Source: Chaetomium olivaceum
Taxonomy: Eukaryota; Ascomycota; Sordariomycetes; Sordariales; Chaetomiaceae
DNA length: 64,000 nt
Direction: 5' to 3'
Assembly: GCA_039881045.1 (NCBI GenBank)
Contig: JAYWVB010000028.1
Coordinates: 186,001-250,000 of the forward strand
The translations under genes were made by a program, and so were the position numbers. The notes beneath the pieces are model-generated. The model was not told where the DNA came from. It worked only from the letters and a program-made list of their open reading frames with translations, and ran no database searches. Shown piece by piece: positions 22,688 to 34,906 of the stretch (position 1 is the stretch's first letter; each line of letters begins with the position of its first letter).

Positions 22688-23294
22688 AAGAGCCAGACGG
22701 AAAAGAGCACAAGACCGGGGTTTTCACATCACACATCACACCTATACGTCGTATATATGCCCTTTTGTCATGGGATGGAAGGGTTGAATGGGGCAACAGG
22801 CCATACCCCCTTCGACTTCCTGAAACATGCCTGCCACGAAACTTGCGTACCGAAGCACGGTCGCATTCCACAAACCCCGTTGTAATCAGCTTTGGAATAC
22901 CTTCTTGTTTCTCTTATTTTTTTTCTTCTCAAATAGAGAAGGTTGGGAAGGCAAGATTAGGATTTGGGAAATGACAGGGTGCCTCGGCATTGGCGTTGAG
23001 GACAGTACAGGCGTTGGGGGCAAACTCGAGGGCATGCTTCCATCTTTTACTTTCTTCCCCCGCATATAGGGCTGAGGAGAGAAGGTTGGCATGCCCGTAC
23101 CGATCCTTTATACCAATTTCATAGTTTATTGCATTTCATTACAACATAGAACATTCTGTTGTCTTATTGTGGTGGTTCTTAAATTTCCCAAGCACTTAAC
23201 AATACGATTAAATTGGTTGGAGTGTCTGCTCGAAGGGCATGAATTGACGTTGATAGACCAAAGTTTAAGCAGAAAACCTCAACAATTTATGAAT
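22688..23294. other. intergenic
   Basis: About 600 bp, partly T-rich, between the membrane-protein gene and the tRNA-Tyr gene; likely 3' UTR and spacer. Nothing else seen. Confidence 0.5.
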
Positions 23295-23382
23295 CCCCTT
23301 GTGGTGTAGTTGGCTATCACGTTCGGCTGTAAAGGAATTTATTGATACCGAAAGGTCACCGGCTCGATTCCGGTCGAGGGGA
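23295..23382 (+). tRNA. tRNA-Tyr (GTA) with intron
   Basis: A full cloverleaf can be folded. The acceptor stem CCCCTTG (23295-23301) pairs with CGAGGGG (23375-23381), with discriminator A at 23382. The D arm is GGTGTAGTTGGCTATCAC. The anticodon stem TTCGG/CCGAA (23322-23326, 23348-23352) holds loop CT-GTA-A. The T arm is ACCGG-CTCGATT-CCGGT (23358-23374). A 14-nt intron lies at about 23333-23346, one base 3' of the anticodon, the normal place for nuclear tRNA introns; tRNA-Tyr genes usually have one. The GTA anticodon reads both Tyr codons. The T loop begins CTC rather than TTC, a small deviation. Position fits a stand-alone Pol III gene. Confidence 0.87.
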
Positions 23383-23668
23383 CTTGAACTTTTTTTCCCT
23401 TTTTAGCCGTTTTCTTTTTACCCCTTTTACCCTGAGACACCAGTCACTCTTCTTTCACAAACCACACATTTCATATCACCCATTCGAAATCCAAATATCG
23501 AAAACAATGCTTCATTTATTACTGTATCCATACCATCATGCACGGCTAACGATGCCGCAAAACAATGATTCACCACCCACTCTCTCTTCCGTACGTGCAT
23601 CACCATAGAAACGCCCCCGTATCTATTCGTATCCCAACCTCACCCATCTCGTCTCATTTTATCTCAGT

Positions 23669-26600
23669 TCATCTCAACGGCAGCGATTTCTCACCCAACC
23701 TCGCCTGTTCCTCCGCAGCATCCATGTACAAGTCAATCAGGCAGCCAGCAGACCAAGCCTGTGTGGGGGACTGTGATTTTCCTCACGTCAGCAAAAGAAG
23801 GCCGCGCAACCAACTCACTCAAACTTTGGCTAACCCGCATCGGGGCAAACGAATGCAAAGCAAACAAACAAACCAGAAGGGGAATAAATAACTGGAGGGA
23901 GAAAAAAAAAAGAAAAAAAGACTTACCGAATCAGGACACTCCTCCCCGCCCTTCTGCGTCAACTCAGTCAGCCCCGCCCAGGGGCTGCGGCGGATCATGT
24001 CCTTGCAGCCGTTCAGGCGGCGTGTCACCTGCTGAAAGGCCTCGGTGCGGCCCTCGGCATCGTTGTCGGCGCGGCGCCGCAGGTCGAACTTGAGCAGGGC
24101 GCGCAAGAAGAAGCCCGTCGGCCACAGCCACTCCGGACCCTGGTGGTAGTTGCGGCCCTTGCTGGTAGCGAAGTCGTCGCTGTCCTCGCTGTTGCGGTAG
24201 TAGGGGCGGTAGTTGAGGTCGCTGGGGTCGAGCGTCGCCATGCCCGTGGGCCCGCGGAGGGCCGTGTCGGCGATGCAGAGCGCGTGCATGGCGTGGTTTG
24301 GGTTGAAGAGGTCGGGGGCGACGGTCATGGCAATGGGGAAGTTGCAGCGAAGTTGGTAGTCTTCGTATTCCTTGCCCGAGCGGTAGAGGTCTTTGTAGAT
24401 GCCGCGGCGGTTGATCACAGCAGGGTTGACGTCGTGGTCCGCGTCGGAGGAAGGGGAGATGGGGACGAAGAAGCAGCGCTCGAAGTTGGCTTTGATGAGG
24501 TCCGCCCAGGATCGGAGGGTGATTTCCGAGCCATCAGCCTTGCGGACAGAGGACTGTTCGTACTTGCCCTGTTCATTGAGGGATGCTACCCAGTTGAGGG
24601 CGCTGTAGAGGAGACCGGTTATCTCGACGGCAGCGCCGTCACGAGGGGTGCCAGGTACGCCCTTGGACCCCGCGCGCTCGCTCTCGCCCATTTTGTCCAT
24701 CCACGTGCCGCAGTTATTCTGGTTGCCGCCAAAGACGAAGCCGTTGCTCCAGTCAACTTTGATCTCTTGGTTGAAGCCGTCGTCGCGCATCTGCATATCA
24801 AGGTTGGGGCCGGCGTTGGCCTCGCGGAACTTCATTCCTTCGGCGTGGCGTTGGAAGACTTCCTGGATGATCTCGCGGATTGAGCTCTCTTTGCTGTAAG
24901 CACGTGGGTCGTCGGCGGAGAACCAAGTGTCGTCGTATGGTAAAAACCGCCTCTTGACCTTCTCGTCAAGAAGCGAGAGGCCGTCGGGCACTATCCGGGT
25001 GTAATCCTGGATGCATTGCAGGAAGAACCAGACAGAATCTCTGGCGTTGTACCGAGGGGTATTACCGCTTCCGAGCAGGTTGGGGACCATCCCGTGCTTC
25101 ACAACGCTTGCAAAAGCGCGGATATGCTCCTTTGCTTCCTCGAAGCGACCGGTACCAAGATACAACCCTCGTAAAGAAATGAATACATCGCGACCCCAGC
25201 AGCGTGCCCATTCAACAGCGAAGTGGGGGAGACCGGCGGCGAGCGACGGGACCAGACGGTTGGGGTAAAGGGAGGCCGATTTCACTAGGCCGGTCTGTTG
25301 CACACTGACCATGGCAAGGCTTTGCAGGAACCACTGGCCACCCTGGATGTTGTTGTTCATGAGAGAGATACCCCTCTCATTGGCCGCCATGTAAGCGGTA
25401 CGAAGAACGAGGCCGAAGTACCGCGGAAGGAGGAAGCTAGGGATACCACGGATGGCATCGAACCGTTCCCGTAGCCAAGCTGCGAGTTTTGTCAAGCGGT
25501 TGTAGAGTGTCTGCTGTGACGCACGCTCTAGCCTGCCCACGATGTAGTCAAGAGCCCACTGTCCATCACGAAGATGTTGGCAAAGAGGGTGTGCTAGGTT
25601 GTTGTCCTTGATGATGTCCTGAAGAATGCTCCACCATCCTTGAAGGCCAGCATAGACAAGCTTACCGTGGCCTGGGATCTCATACACCCCATCCCGTCCT
25701 TCGCTGGCATCCCGCTCCTCGGCCTCACACTTGTACAGCAAGAAATTGAGGTCCACCAGGTCGAGCTCCTCCACCGCGGACTTGGCGCCAGATGTGACAA
25801 ATGTGTCTAGACCGCTGGAGTGTTCCGCTGCTGGGATCCATGTCTCGAACAAGGCGATGCTTCCGGGCGGGAACTTGTCCCGTACGGTGATGACAGTGTC
25901 GTCACCCTTCACTTCCATACGGATACCAGGCAGTGCGAGAAGGCGGCTCGGTAGACCGCGCAAGTGTCGCTTGTCGCTCAGCACTTCATCCACCGCCTCC
26001 TTGCTTGCGTCCACCTCGAGCATCCAGCTGCCGAGATGTTTGGCTTTGGTGCCTGTGAGACGAACGGGGTTGAAGGCGCCGTTTCCATTGCCATAACCGG
26101 GGAATGCGGTGTGCGCAATGAGAAAATATCCTTTCCGCGAGCCGGGGTGGACGCGGTGGACGGTGACGTACTCGTCTTCGTGGTGGATGTGAGTCTCATC
26201 ATAACCGTCCATGCCCATGAGGGTATGGATTTGATTGAGCAATTTCTTGACGCCTGCAATGCCTCCCTTGCCCTCTCCAACCTTCACGGGGAATTTAGAC
26301 GCCTCTGACGTGTAGAGTCGTGTTTCTCCGACAAGATCCACCAACTTGGGGTAGATCTCATCGTATCCCATGACGCTCCCAGTGGCGCTGGCGCACATGC
26401 TAACCAAGGCTGCGTTGGGCAAGGTGTCGCGGGCATCCCGCTTCTGGGCCGGAACTTCGTTGTCGTGTGTGCAATCCATGAACAAGGCTTGAACAGGGAC
26501 GGGCTTGATGCGGCGGATAATCTCACGTGTGTACTTCTGACCATTCGTAACGCTGGCTCCGTGGTCTTTCGCGTGGCTGCGCACCTCGGCACTAGAAATC

Positions 26601-28586
26601 TCGTCCACCTCGAAGCTTCCAATAGGCCGACCGCCGTGACGATGGACCAGCCGGCTTAGCTCGCCGGTGCTCCAGGCCTGCATCGCCTCGCGGATCAGCG
26701 AGCTGAGGCCGAGCCGTTTCACGAACACGTAGTCCATATCCTCGGAACCAGTGAACAGCTCAGCGACGACGTAGAGGTTTGGCCGGACGCGACGGGCCTC
26801 GTCGAGGATGTGTTCGGCAACATGGATGGGTGTCGAGTGGCAATTGTCAATCCGGAAGCCGGCAAAGTACTTGGCGAGCATCCGCGCGTACTTTGTCATG
26901 TGCTCCCAGAGCCACGGGCTGTCCTTCGGGCTGGCTCCGTATCGGAGCTTGGTGCAGTCGCCCCAAACAATGACTTCCCGGCGGAGGTAAACCCGGGACT
27001 CCGGTCCAGCGTTGTCGACAAGGGCGTTTCCGCCCCAGACCCATCCGTTGTTCACCAGAACCAAGTCTTCTTTTTTGTGCTTAGCGGTGACTTTGTTTTG
27101 TGGCAGACGGGTGAAATATGTCTCGATCAGAGGGTTCTCTTGGTTGATCGGGCCCAGCTTCGGCCCATTGTCATCTAGACGGACGTACTTGATCCGATTG
27201 AAGAGCTGCTGGAGGGTTTCGTCCACTTCGGTGTCATATTCCTTGTAGAATGGCACGTTGACAATCTTGAGAACTTCAACGATCTTGGCCCGGACAGCTG
27301 CTTGGTCGGCAGTGGCCCCGTTGTCGCCTTCGTATTTCCCGAACAGGACCGAGAGAAGCGCAGCAGCGACGTTGGCGTCCACTCTCCTCCTGAACCGTTC
27401 ACCGAGACGGTCCGTTCCCTTTAGGCCATGCTCCACCAACCAGTTTGCGAGCTCTTCCGATGTTGCTGAGCGCAGGGAGTCAGGGCCGCCGGCCGCGACG
27501 GAACCTTCAGGGAATGTGGTTTTGCCAACAACCCAAGATTCGACAGCGGCATCGGCATCCCGTTCAACATCGGTGACGTAATACTCCCAGAGACGGATCT
27601 CCGCAACGACTTCCTTCTTGATCGCCTCCATGATCTTGAGGAGATCGTCGAGGGACTTGAGCTCCGTCGGCAGGCCAAGCTGCTCCAGCTTAGACCCTAA
27701 CTCGAGCAGTTTAGTATCCAGGAGGTAGGCAGATTCGAGCCACGGGGCTGTTGTCAAGTTGTAGCCAGCTTCTGGGTGCTCCTCAAGCCATTGGCTATTG
27801 TTGGCGGTGTGGTTTAGAACAATATCCGTCAAGCTGAGCAGGGAATGGTTCTTCTCCAGGCTTTCCACCATCTTCTGGACGTCCTTTTCGCCCTCGGGAA
27901 AACAGGTGGGGTCCCAGCCGAGCTGATCATACAAGCTGTATGGCGAGTTCGAGGCACCCCTCACCTGGAGCGGGGTGAAATGCACCATGTTGTAGCCCCG
28001 GTCGCTGATGCCCCTGAGATGACGCTCCCAATCATGGGGGTATTTTCCCATGAACTTGCTGATGAGGGAAAAGACAGATAGGGCCGGGAGCGGCAGTGGC
28101 TGACCATCCAGCGCCAACCGCGGGGCAACATCGATGTAATACCATGGTGTTGTCTTGGTCTTGGGCTTCGAATCATCACCAGACTCGGTCAGTTGGTTCG
28201 CGAGATCGGGCAGCTCGGCGTAGGTGGTGTAAAATGCGTAGGCACCGGCTTCATAGATTGGGATGGAAATCTCGATTGTGCGATTGAAGTCGGGAACGAG
28301 CCTGGGACAGAAATATTAGCATCCCATTTTTATCACTTTGGATCAAAGCTCTCGGCAGAAAGATCGCCTACTTGAACTCCCGGAACCGGTCGCGGTGGAA
28401 CTCGGCGCCCTGCTCAGGGATGTTGACCCACAAACTGCCATGGCGGCAGATGCTCGAAGTGCCCTCGATTGCAAACCGGATAGTGAAAGGGTCGTTATTT
28501 TTGGGCGCTAAGTAAACGTACTCGCCGGCGACCTGGGGCGAGCCATCGTCGTTTAGCGACAGCAGGTAGACCTCGTTAGAAACCAT
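23669..28586 (-). CDS. GDB1: glycogen debranching enzyme
   Basis: Three exons: 28586-28372, 28301-23927 and 23758-23669, in phase, about 1559 aa, the usual length. The enzyme has 4-alpha-glucanotransferase (GH13) and amylo-alpha-1,6-glucosidase (GH133) activities and releases the branch stubs left by glycogen phosphorylase in the cytosol. The N-terminal half has DIVLNHTANNSQWL, FRIDNCHSTPIHVAEH, VVAELFTGSEDMDYVF and LFMDCTHDNEVP, which hold the GH13 catalytic and binding residues. The C-terminal half has WGRDVFISLRGLYLGTGRF, DWSNGFVFGGNQNNCGTWMD and the spliced end CPDS-AWSAGCLIDLYMDA. The last intron (23759-23926) is long (168 nt) and includes an A-rich/T-rich stretch. Start choice is open: 28601 (MVPRTMVSNEV) and 28637 are alternatives; 28586 best matches the family's short N-terminus. 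It is divergent from the GPD gene. Confidence 0.93.
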
Positions 28587-28637
28587 GGTTCTTGGGACCA
28601 TCTTGTAGGAGGGGAAACGGAGCTCGGGAAGCTCCAA

Positions 28638-30998
28638 GCTAAATATGGTAGTAGCGGAAAGCCAAGTCTTTTCGTCGATCGCCCCGCGCGTTGGGTCTCA
28701 ACGGTGCCGCCGATCGGATCCAAGGCACCAAACAAGACACAGGCACAGAGCAATTGACCTGATAATTCTCGACATCAGGGAACGGGCTGTTGTCCGGAAC
28801 TAATGTAAGCGTGGCAACGGTGCAAGCTGGCGGATAGAGCGGTGGCGTTCGGACTAATTCAAGGATGGTATCCAAGGTTTTGCCGGAAATTGAGGAGAGA
28901 GTAGAGAAGCAATAAAAGCCAAAACCAGGCAAACGCTGCGAACTTGAAGCACCAATGACAAGGATGTATTGAGGGTAGGTTTAGGCAAGAAGAAACCGGG
29001 CAATGTTGTGATGTTGCCCGACGCCGCCCAAGGGACTCCTAAATCCCCCCAGCGAGGGCACAGATTGCTGGGCCCTGCAGCTGTTGCACGACCGAATTTG
29101 GAAACTTCTGGGTCGATTGCTGGGCCTGTTGGTCTGGCGCGATGTCATCAAAGAGGCACAGATGGTGGGCAGGCTGCGCCCGGTGAACGTGTTGGTTTCA
29201 ACATGCCACTGTGAATCAGCAAAAGGGAACCTCGCCATTCCCTCCTGTTTCGTTTGGGTGGCTCGAGGATGGGAAGGTGGGTAGGTGGAGCCTCGAGATA
29301 TTTAAACCGCCGCAATGTGCTGCATCGATTGAACTAGCCGAAGCTAAGGTAGGTACGAAGTACGCAGGACTTTTACCACTGATCATGTCGCCTCGATCGA
29401 GAATTAAGCTCTCGGTCTTTAAAATACTGCTAGCTTCTCTGCAGGATACTTCGGGTTACACATTATGTAGATACTAGCTGCAACAACATTGTGGGTGTTT
29501 TTTCAGGTGATCTTCGTGGCGATGCTCTCGATCTGAAGCTTTCGCGAAGATGCCCCCGCCCCCACCTGCCTGCATGTTCGATGACATCAGCGCTCGCGCG
29601 AACTCTTGGCTGGTCTGTGCTTTGGACCAGTCCAGACTTTTTGTGCGAGGAGAGAGTTCCTAGCAATTGCCTTGTAGATCTTTTCTTGATGCTCGAAAAA
29701 TCGAAGTATGCTCAAGTCGATGTGGAAAAAAAAGACCAAAACAAAAACAAAGGCAGTTGGCTGCCCCACCAGGTGCGAGCTAGTCTGTGTTGTGGCCAAT
29801 ATTTGTATCATAAGCTCCTATTTTACACACGAAAAGTCGAGTTGTCAAGGTACCCAAAAGTGCTCCCGTGGGTACCTTACTGGGCGAGGCGGTGGTGGTC
29901 GCTGGAACTCCCAACCCACACTGATCACGGCTGCTGGCGGGTTAACACCCGGGACCGGCCGGCTGATTGCTGATCTTTAAGAACTAGAGAAGCAAGGAAG
30001 CCTCAACGGCCCGAGTCGCTATCAAAAGTGCGTAGACCAGCGGCATACTACACTAGTGTGTACTTCGTAGTGTGTTATATGTCAAGACCGAGGCGAGCTT
30101 CCGGCCCGGGCCGAAACATACGATCTTGTCCCTCGCCGCGCGCTTGCGCAAAACATCTGCTATCTCCGAGCCGCGAAGTAAGCCGCGGCAAGCTACGTTA
30201 TTTTGGACTGTTCTACTGTTTGCCGCGCACAGCTGAACGAACTTCCTCGGCCAAAACGCCAGACTCGAGCGTTTTCAGGAGGGCCACGATGGGGCTATGG
30301 ACGCTTGGCAGATCCGTGGCCTCGGTGACGGGGAGAGCGATCGGTTCGGCCGAGGCGTGTCGCGCAAACCCTTGCTAAGTCACATGGGAGTTTCCAGAAA
30401 TTCGTGGGCGAGGATTCTGTGAAAGGAAAGCGGTGTGATATTCTGCCTCTCTTTGCGTCATGGCTTGCGAAATGGGCCAACAGCGTCGCAGAGAATTCCC
30501 CGGCAGTCAGTGGCGATGCACACAAAGATTGCACGGACACCTAAGAAGAACCCTTTTGGCTCCCCGCGCTTTTCAGGGTGGTCATTTTGACAATGCGAGG
30601 GATCGTGTCTTCGCCCCTGCCGGCCGCGTACAAAAGGAATCCTAAAATCATCCCTGGTTTGCTGGCGAATCCCTTCAACAGCCACTTCAGTCCATCCCTT
30701 CCCAGCATCCACCACCGGTCACCGCCTGCCTTTTCCTCGCCCAACGTGACCAATTTCCACAGCCATATCCACTCAGGAAGCTGCACGTTCCGACTGCCCA
30801 GGCATAAACCCTGTCAGCCAATTCGGGCCCTTTCATCCCAACCTTTCTCGCCGTCTAGATTTCTCTCCACCAGCTCGTCCGGAGCCTACTAAATCAACAA
30901 CTCAAACCCGGCGTCCGAACTACTCAACAATTAGCCTAGCCTCTTCACTCTCTCGAATCCACCTTCACAACACTCGCGGTCTTTCTCAATCCTCAAAA
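28638..30998. other. divergent intergenic region of GDB1 and GPD
   Basis: About 2.4 kb between two divergently transcribed carbohydrate genes. The last 350 bases before 30999 are C/T-rich (CCTCTTCACTCTCTCG and similar), typical of a strong fungal promoter and leader. No conserved protein frame was found. Confidence 0.55.
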
Positions 30999-32228
30999 AT
31001 GGCGGGGCCTTCAGACTCTATTCGGCGCAAGCACAAGGTGACGGTGGTCGGGTCGGGCAACTGGGGCACGACCGTTGCGAAGCTCGTCGCCGAGAATACC
31101 AAGGAGCACTCGGATATCTTTGAGGAGGACGTGCAGATGTGGGTGTACGAGGAAAATGTCACCATCCCTTCGGATTCGCCCCACCACGCCGCCGTCGGGG
31201 ACAAGCCCCAAAAGCTCACCGAGGTGATCAACACATACCACGAGAACGTCAAATATCTGCCCAAGATCCAGCTCCCGAGCAACGTCGTTGCGAACCCCTC
31301 GTTGGTTGATGCCGTCAAGGACTCATCCATCCTCATTTTCAACCTTCCCCACGAATTTATCGGCAACGTTTGCAAGCAGATCAAAGGCCAGATCGCCCCG
31401 TACGCCCGGGGCGTGAGCTGCATCAAGGGTGTTACGGTAACAGAGGACAAGGTCGAGCTTATCTGCGAGTACATTAGCGAGTCACTGGGGATCTACTGCG
31501 GTGCCCTGAGTGGCGCCAACATCGCAAACGAAATCGCGAACGAGCTCTGGTGCGAGACGACCATCGACCACATCGCGTACAACACACCGCCATGCGACCG
31601 GCAGGGCGAGAACGGGTTGAACGGGGCGAACGGAGAGCAGTACCGTGACGCGCGCGGCCAGATCAGCAAGACCGAGCTCACTCCCGTGCCGCAAGAATAC
31701 CCTGCCCTCGACCATGCCGTGCTGCAGAAGCTCTTCGACCGGCCCTACTTCACCGTCTCGATGGTGTCGGACGTGGTGGGCGTCTCACTCGCCGGCGCGC
31801 TCAAGAACATTGTCGCCCTCGCTTGCGGGTTCATCGAGGGCCACGGCTGGAACATGACGGCAAAGACAGCCGTCATGCGCCGGGGCATGCTGGAGACGAT
31901 CCAGTTCTGCCAGGAGTTCTTCCCCGAGACGATCCAGGAGATGACGTTTTGGGAGAGCGCCGGCTGGAGCGATATGATTGTGAGCTGCACGTCGGCGCGG
32001 AACTGGCGATACTCCAAGATGGCGGTGGAGCGCGGCGTGTCGCTGCACGAGGTCGAGCGCACCGAGCTGAACGGCCAGAAGCTGCAGGGCATCTCCACAA
32101 CGAAGGAGGTCATGAGCTTTCTGAAGGCGCGCGGTGTGCAGGACAAGTACCCGCTATTTAAGGCGGTCGAAGGGATCGTGGATGGGACATTTGAAGTGAA
32201 GGATATTGCTACGCTGTTTAGGCAGTAG
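30999..32228 (+). CDS. GPD1: NAD+-dependent glycerol-3-phosphate dehydrogenase
   Basis: Intronless frame of 409 aa. The enzyme reduces dihydroxyacetone phosphate to glycerol-3-phosphate with NADH, feeding glycerol and phospholipid synthesis and osmotic adaptation. The N-terminal Rossmann motif is VTVVGSGNWGTTVAKLVAEN (GSGNWG at residues 18-23). Substrate-binding and catalytic regions are present: FNLPHEFI, CIKGV, LSGANIANEIA, GVSLAGALKNIVALACGF and RRGMLETIQF. An insert of about 15 residues rich in Gly/Asn (GENGLNGANGEQYRDARGQ) sits mid-protein. The ATG context (CTCAAAAATGGCG) is a good fungal start. It sits head-to-head with the debranching enzyme gene. No peroxisomal or mitochondrial signal is obvious, so the product is probably cytosolic. 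Confidence 0.95.
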   Translation: MAGPSDSIRRKHKVTVVGSGNWGTTVAKLVAENTKEHSDIFEEDVQMWVYEENVTIPSDSPHHAAVGDKPQKLTEVINTYHENVKYLPKIQLPSNVVANPSLVDAVKDSSILIFNLPHEFIGNVCKQIKGQIAPYARGVSCIKGVTVTEDKVELICEYISESLGIYCGALSGANIANEIANELWCETTIDHIAYNTPPCDRQGENGLNGANGEQYRDARGQISKTELTPVPQEYPALDHAVLQKLFDRPYFTVSMVSDVVGVSLAGALKNIVALACGFIEGHGWNMTAKTAVMRRGMLETIQFCQEFFPETIQEMTFWESAGWSDMIVSCTSARNWRYSKMAVERGVSLHEVERTELNGQKLQGISTTKEVMSFLKARGVQDKYPLFKAVEGIVDGTFEVKDIATLFRQ

Positions 32229-32571
32229 AATGCGGCGTTGGGAGCGATGGAGATGCATTAATTAGCGTTGATGAGGTCGCATCGTCCCACACGGGACGAG
32301 GGACTACCAGCGATTATGTAGACTTGGCCCTTTAATCAACCTTAAAGAAGCGTCTTGCATATCATGGATGATATTGAACTCATCTAAAACTGGATATTTC
32401 GCCCGCAAAATCAATGTAATAAGATGGTATCCGCGTAAGAAGTAGCCTGGCCATCACCATGTCCCCATCGCCATCCCTCTAAATCAATAGTCGTCCAGCA
32501 GGGCCCTCTTCTCCTCGTCCGCCACCTCGCCCTTACCCCTCAACCCGCTTGCAAAACTTGCCCTCCTAGCC
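32229..32571. other. intergenic, convergent 3' ends
   Basis: About 340 bp between two converging genes; likely 3' UTRs. Nothing else seen. Confidence 0.6.
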
Positions 32572-33858
32572 TTAAGAGGCGCCACAATCTCTGTCTTGCG
32601 CTCGCCCCCCCTCCTCAGTCCTTTCCCCATCCCCAAACAGCTTCTTGCCCACGTAGTCGTAGCTCATCCACACCAGGTTGAGCACCACCGTCGTCGCGGC
32701 CACCACCCACGGAGGCGAGCGGCCGCGCCCGTCGGCGAACCACCGCCCGGCCATCATCAACAGGATGACGACGGGTGCCCAGAAGCCCAGGAACAGGAGG
32801 TGGCCCCACCGCTGCCGCCGCGTCGTCCGCTGGTAGGGCTGCAGCGCCGCTAGGTATGCCTGGTAGTCCTGCGGCAGCTCGTGCTCGCGGGCGCCGTCCG
32901 CCAGGAGCTTGAGGTAGCGCGCCGACGGCTGCGCGTAGTCGGGATGGGGCCGCCGGACCGGGGTGAGCAGGCGGGCGAGCCAGCTAGGTGAGGGTCCCGG
33001 CGTGTCGTCGTCGTTGTCGCCGTCCTTCTCAGTCGAGCCATTGGTGGCGGAGTCGTTGTTCGGGGCGCCTGGCACCTCGGGGATGCGCGGCGCGTACAGA
33101 GTGTGCGCAAGGAATGGCTTGGGGGGGATGGGGATGGTTGGCTGCTCGGGCACGCGCACGCTCGGCGGGAGGACCAGGCACGGCACCAGGATGTCGTGGT
33201 AGCTGGCGCCGCCGCCCTCCGTCGCAACGATTTTAGCGTAGTCTTCCGCTGTGACTTCGTAGACTACCCCATAGAGGCCCTTGTTCCAGACCGGGGGCCG
33301 GCGCGCTGTCCCACTTCCGCCATCCTTCTCGTTTTTATAATCCGGGACCGGCGGACGATTCGGAGGTTGTGGGAGCTCTGGAGGGAACTTCGGCGGTGTT
33401 CCGGGGATTTTCCGCAGTGCACTGTTGGCGAAGCACGGCTCGCGGTATGGGATGCCCGGCAGGTCAAACGTCAAATCGAGCGACGGCGCTGCAACATTGA
33501 CTTGGCTCAGTGGACGGATACCACGCATACCGAGAAACGTCTCGGCACACATGTTTGAGCCATAAGCGAGATAAAGGACGGTCTTGGGCTTGACGGGCGC
33601 ATTTTGATTGAACGCCTTTGCGAGTATCGGTTCGCTTGGAAACGGTGTCGGAGCAACGTCGGGTTCGGAAAGCCGAGCGACAGATGTGTGAGGGATAGAC
33701 GAGATCGGGGGATATTTTGGGAGAACTGGCTTTGGCCGAGCAGCCCAGGACCAGAGGATCTGGATATGGCGGAGACTCCAAATCGCAGTGTCGTCTTCTG
33801 ATTTGAGGATATGCGCCTCCTGCTCTGAGACAAGGGCTGACGATTTTGTGGCACCCAT
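32572..33858 (-). CDS. gamma-glutamylcyclotransferase-like protein with C-terminal membrane segments
   Basis: Intronless frame of 428 aa. The family motif is TVLYLAYGSNMCAETFLGMR near residues 92-111, followed by LTFDLPGIPYREPCFANS and GLYGVVYEVTAEDYAKIVAT, where the Glu after KIVAT (TEGG) is the expected catalytic acid. Family enzymes release 5-oxoproline from gamma-glutamyl amino acids; related fungal proteins act on glutathione-derived groups, as GliK does in gliotoxin synthesis. Here a Pro-rich insert (PPKFPPELPQPPNRPPVPDY) and an acidic linker (DGDNDDDTPG) interrupt the domain. The C-terminus has two hydrophobic helices (HLLFLGFWAPVVILLMMAG, WVVAATTVVLNLVWMSYDYV), so the protein is probably membrane-anchored. 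No biosynthetic cluster surrounds it; a housekeeping role is more likely. Confidence 0.82.
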   Translation of the reverse strand: MGATKSSALVSEQEAHILKSEDDTAIWSLRHIQILWSWAARPKPVLPKYPPISSIPHTSVARLSEPDVAPTPFPSEPILAKAFNQNAPVKPKTVLYLAYGSNMCAETFLGMRGIRPLSQVNVAAPSLDLTFDLPGIPYREPCFANSALRKIPGTPPKFPPELPQPPNRPPVPDYKNEKDGGSGTARRPPVWNKGLYGVVYEVTAEDYAKIVATEGGGASYHDILVPCLVLPPSVRVPEQPTIPIPPKPFLAHTLYAPRIPEVPGAPNNDSATNGSTEKDGDNDDDTPGPSPSWLARLLTPVRRPHPDYAQPSARYLKLLADGAREHELPQDYQAYLAALQPYQRTTRRQRWGHLLFLGFWAPVVILLMMAGRWFADGRGRSPPWVVAATTVVLNLVWMSYDYVGKKLFGDGERTEEGGRAQDRDCGAS

Positions 33859-34906
33859 GGTGTGACGTCAGTGTCCAATCCGGGGGCTGAAATTATGTGA
33901 GGCGGTGGTTGTCGTGATCCGAGGGTGGAATCGCGACATCAATGGGAGGTTTTATAAGTAACCCGAACGTCCCCTGTTAGCTTGCGACCGCGCTTCGTTT
34001 CTCGGTCTGCAGCCTGCACGTAATCCAACTGAGTTAGTGGGGCCGGAGCTCCATGGAGCAAAATGGAACTCAAAGAAAGGCTCCGCTGTTCCGCCGTGTC
34101 CGAGAAGGAGGGCTTGGAGAAACGATTATTAATTTTAGTAAACCGTCTCCGGATGGAATTCTCCAATCGAGAAGTTCCATAACACCCAGTTTCAACAAAA
34201 TTAGCCCATCGGGGAGACTCGATCACGGGGAGAAATGCGAGTTTCCGCAGCACCTTCCTCCGCCGGACCGGCTCGTGCTTTGAGATCTCCGGGTCCTTCT
34301 CCACCGCAACACATCCATGGATGGAATGAGACGAACGTTCTTGCCAACGGTTGACTCAACTACCGGGATTGGCACATCTCTCTCATCTTGTCCATACCAG
34401 GTACCTCCTGGTTCTAGGCTCTTCCATGCCTGACACTGGGAGCATACCGAATGAAGACCATGTAAATGACCCTAACCCTGTATAAATGGGGTTGAGCCAA
34501 ACTTTCCCACCTCCCGATCCCGAGCCCTTGAATGTTTCGAGGACTTGTAGAACTATCAGAATGTCTAAATTGGTCCAAATTAAATTAACCCATAAATGGA
34601 AGTTAAACTGTGAACTAAGTGTTGTGTTGACCACTTTCTGGGCGACGGATACAACGAAGTTGGTGTTAGTGAAACGACCCGCGACTTCCTCCTGTGTCGG
34701 GTTTACGAGCATCAGGCTCCGAGGCAAGTACGTCCCGGACCTACCAATCCAATCTACCTAATATTCGGGTTCTCCGGAAGAATCATACGCGACAGATTCT
34801 ATCGTGTCCCCTTTGGTGCCAGTCTTCCAGTTTTCCACCTGCTTCTGGCGTAGAGGGAATAGCCCACCCTGGGCGCACTTTAGTCATTCCTTTGTGATTT
34901 TTCGCG
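33859..34906. other. divergent intergenic region
   Basis: About 1 kb between the heads of the cyclotransferase-like gene (minus) and the disordered-protein gene (plus). No repeat or RNA gene recognised. Confidence 0.5.
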
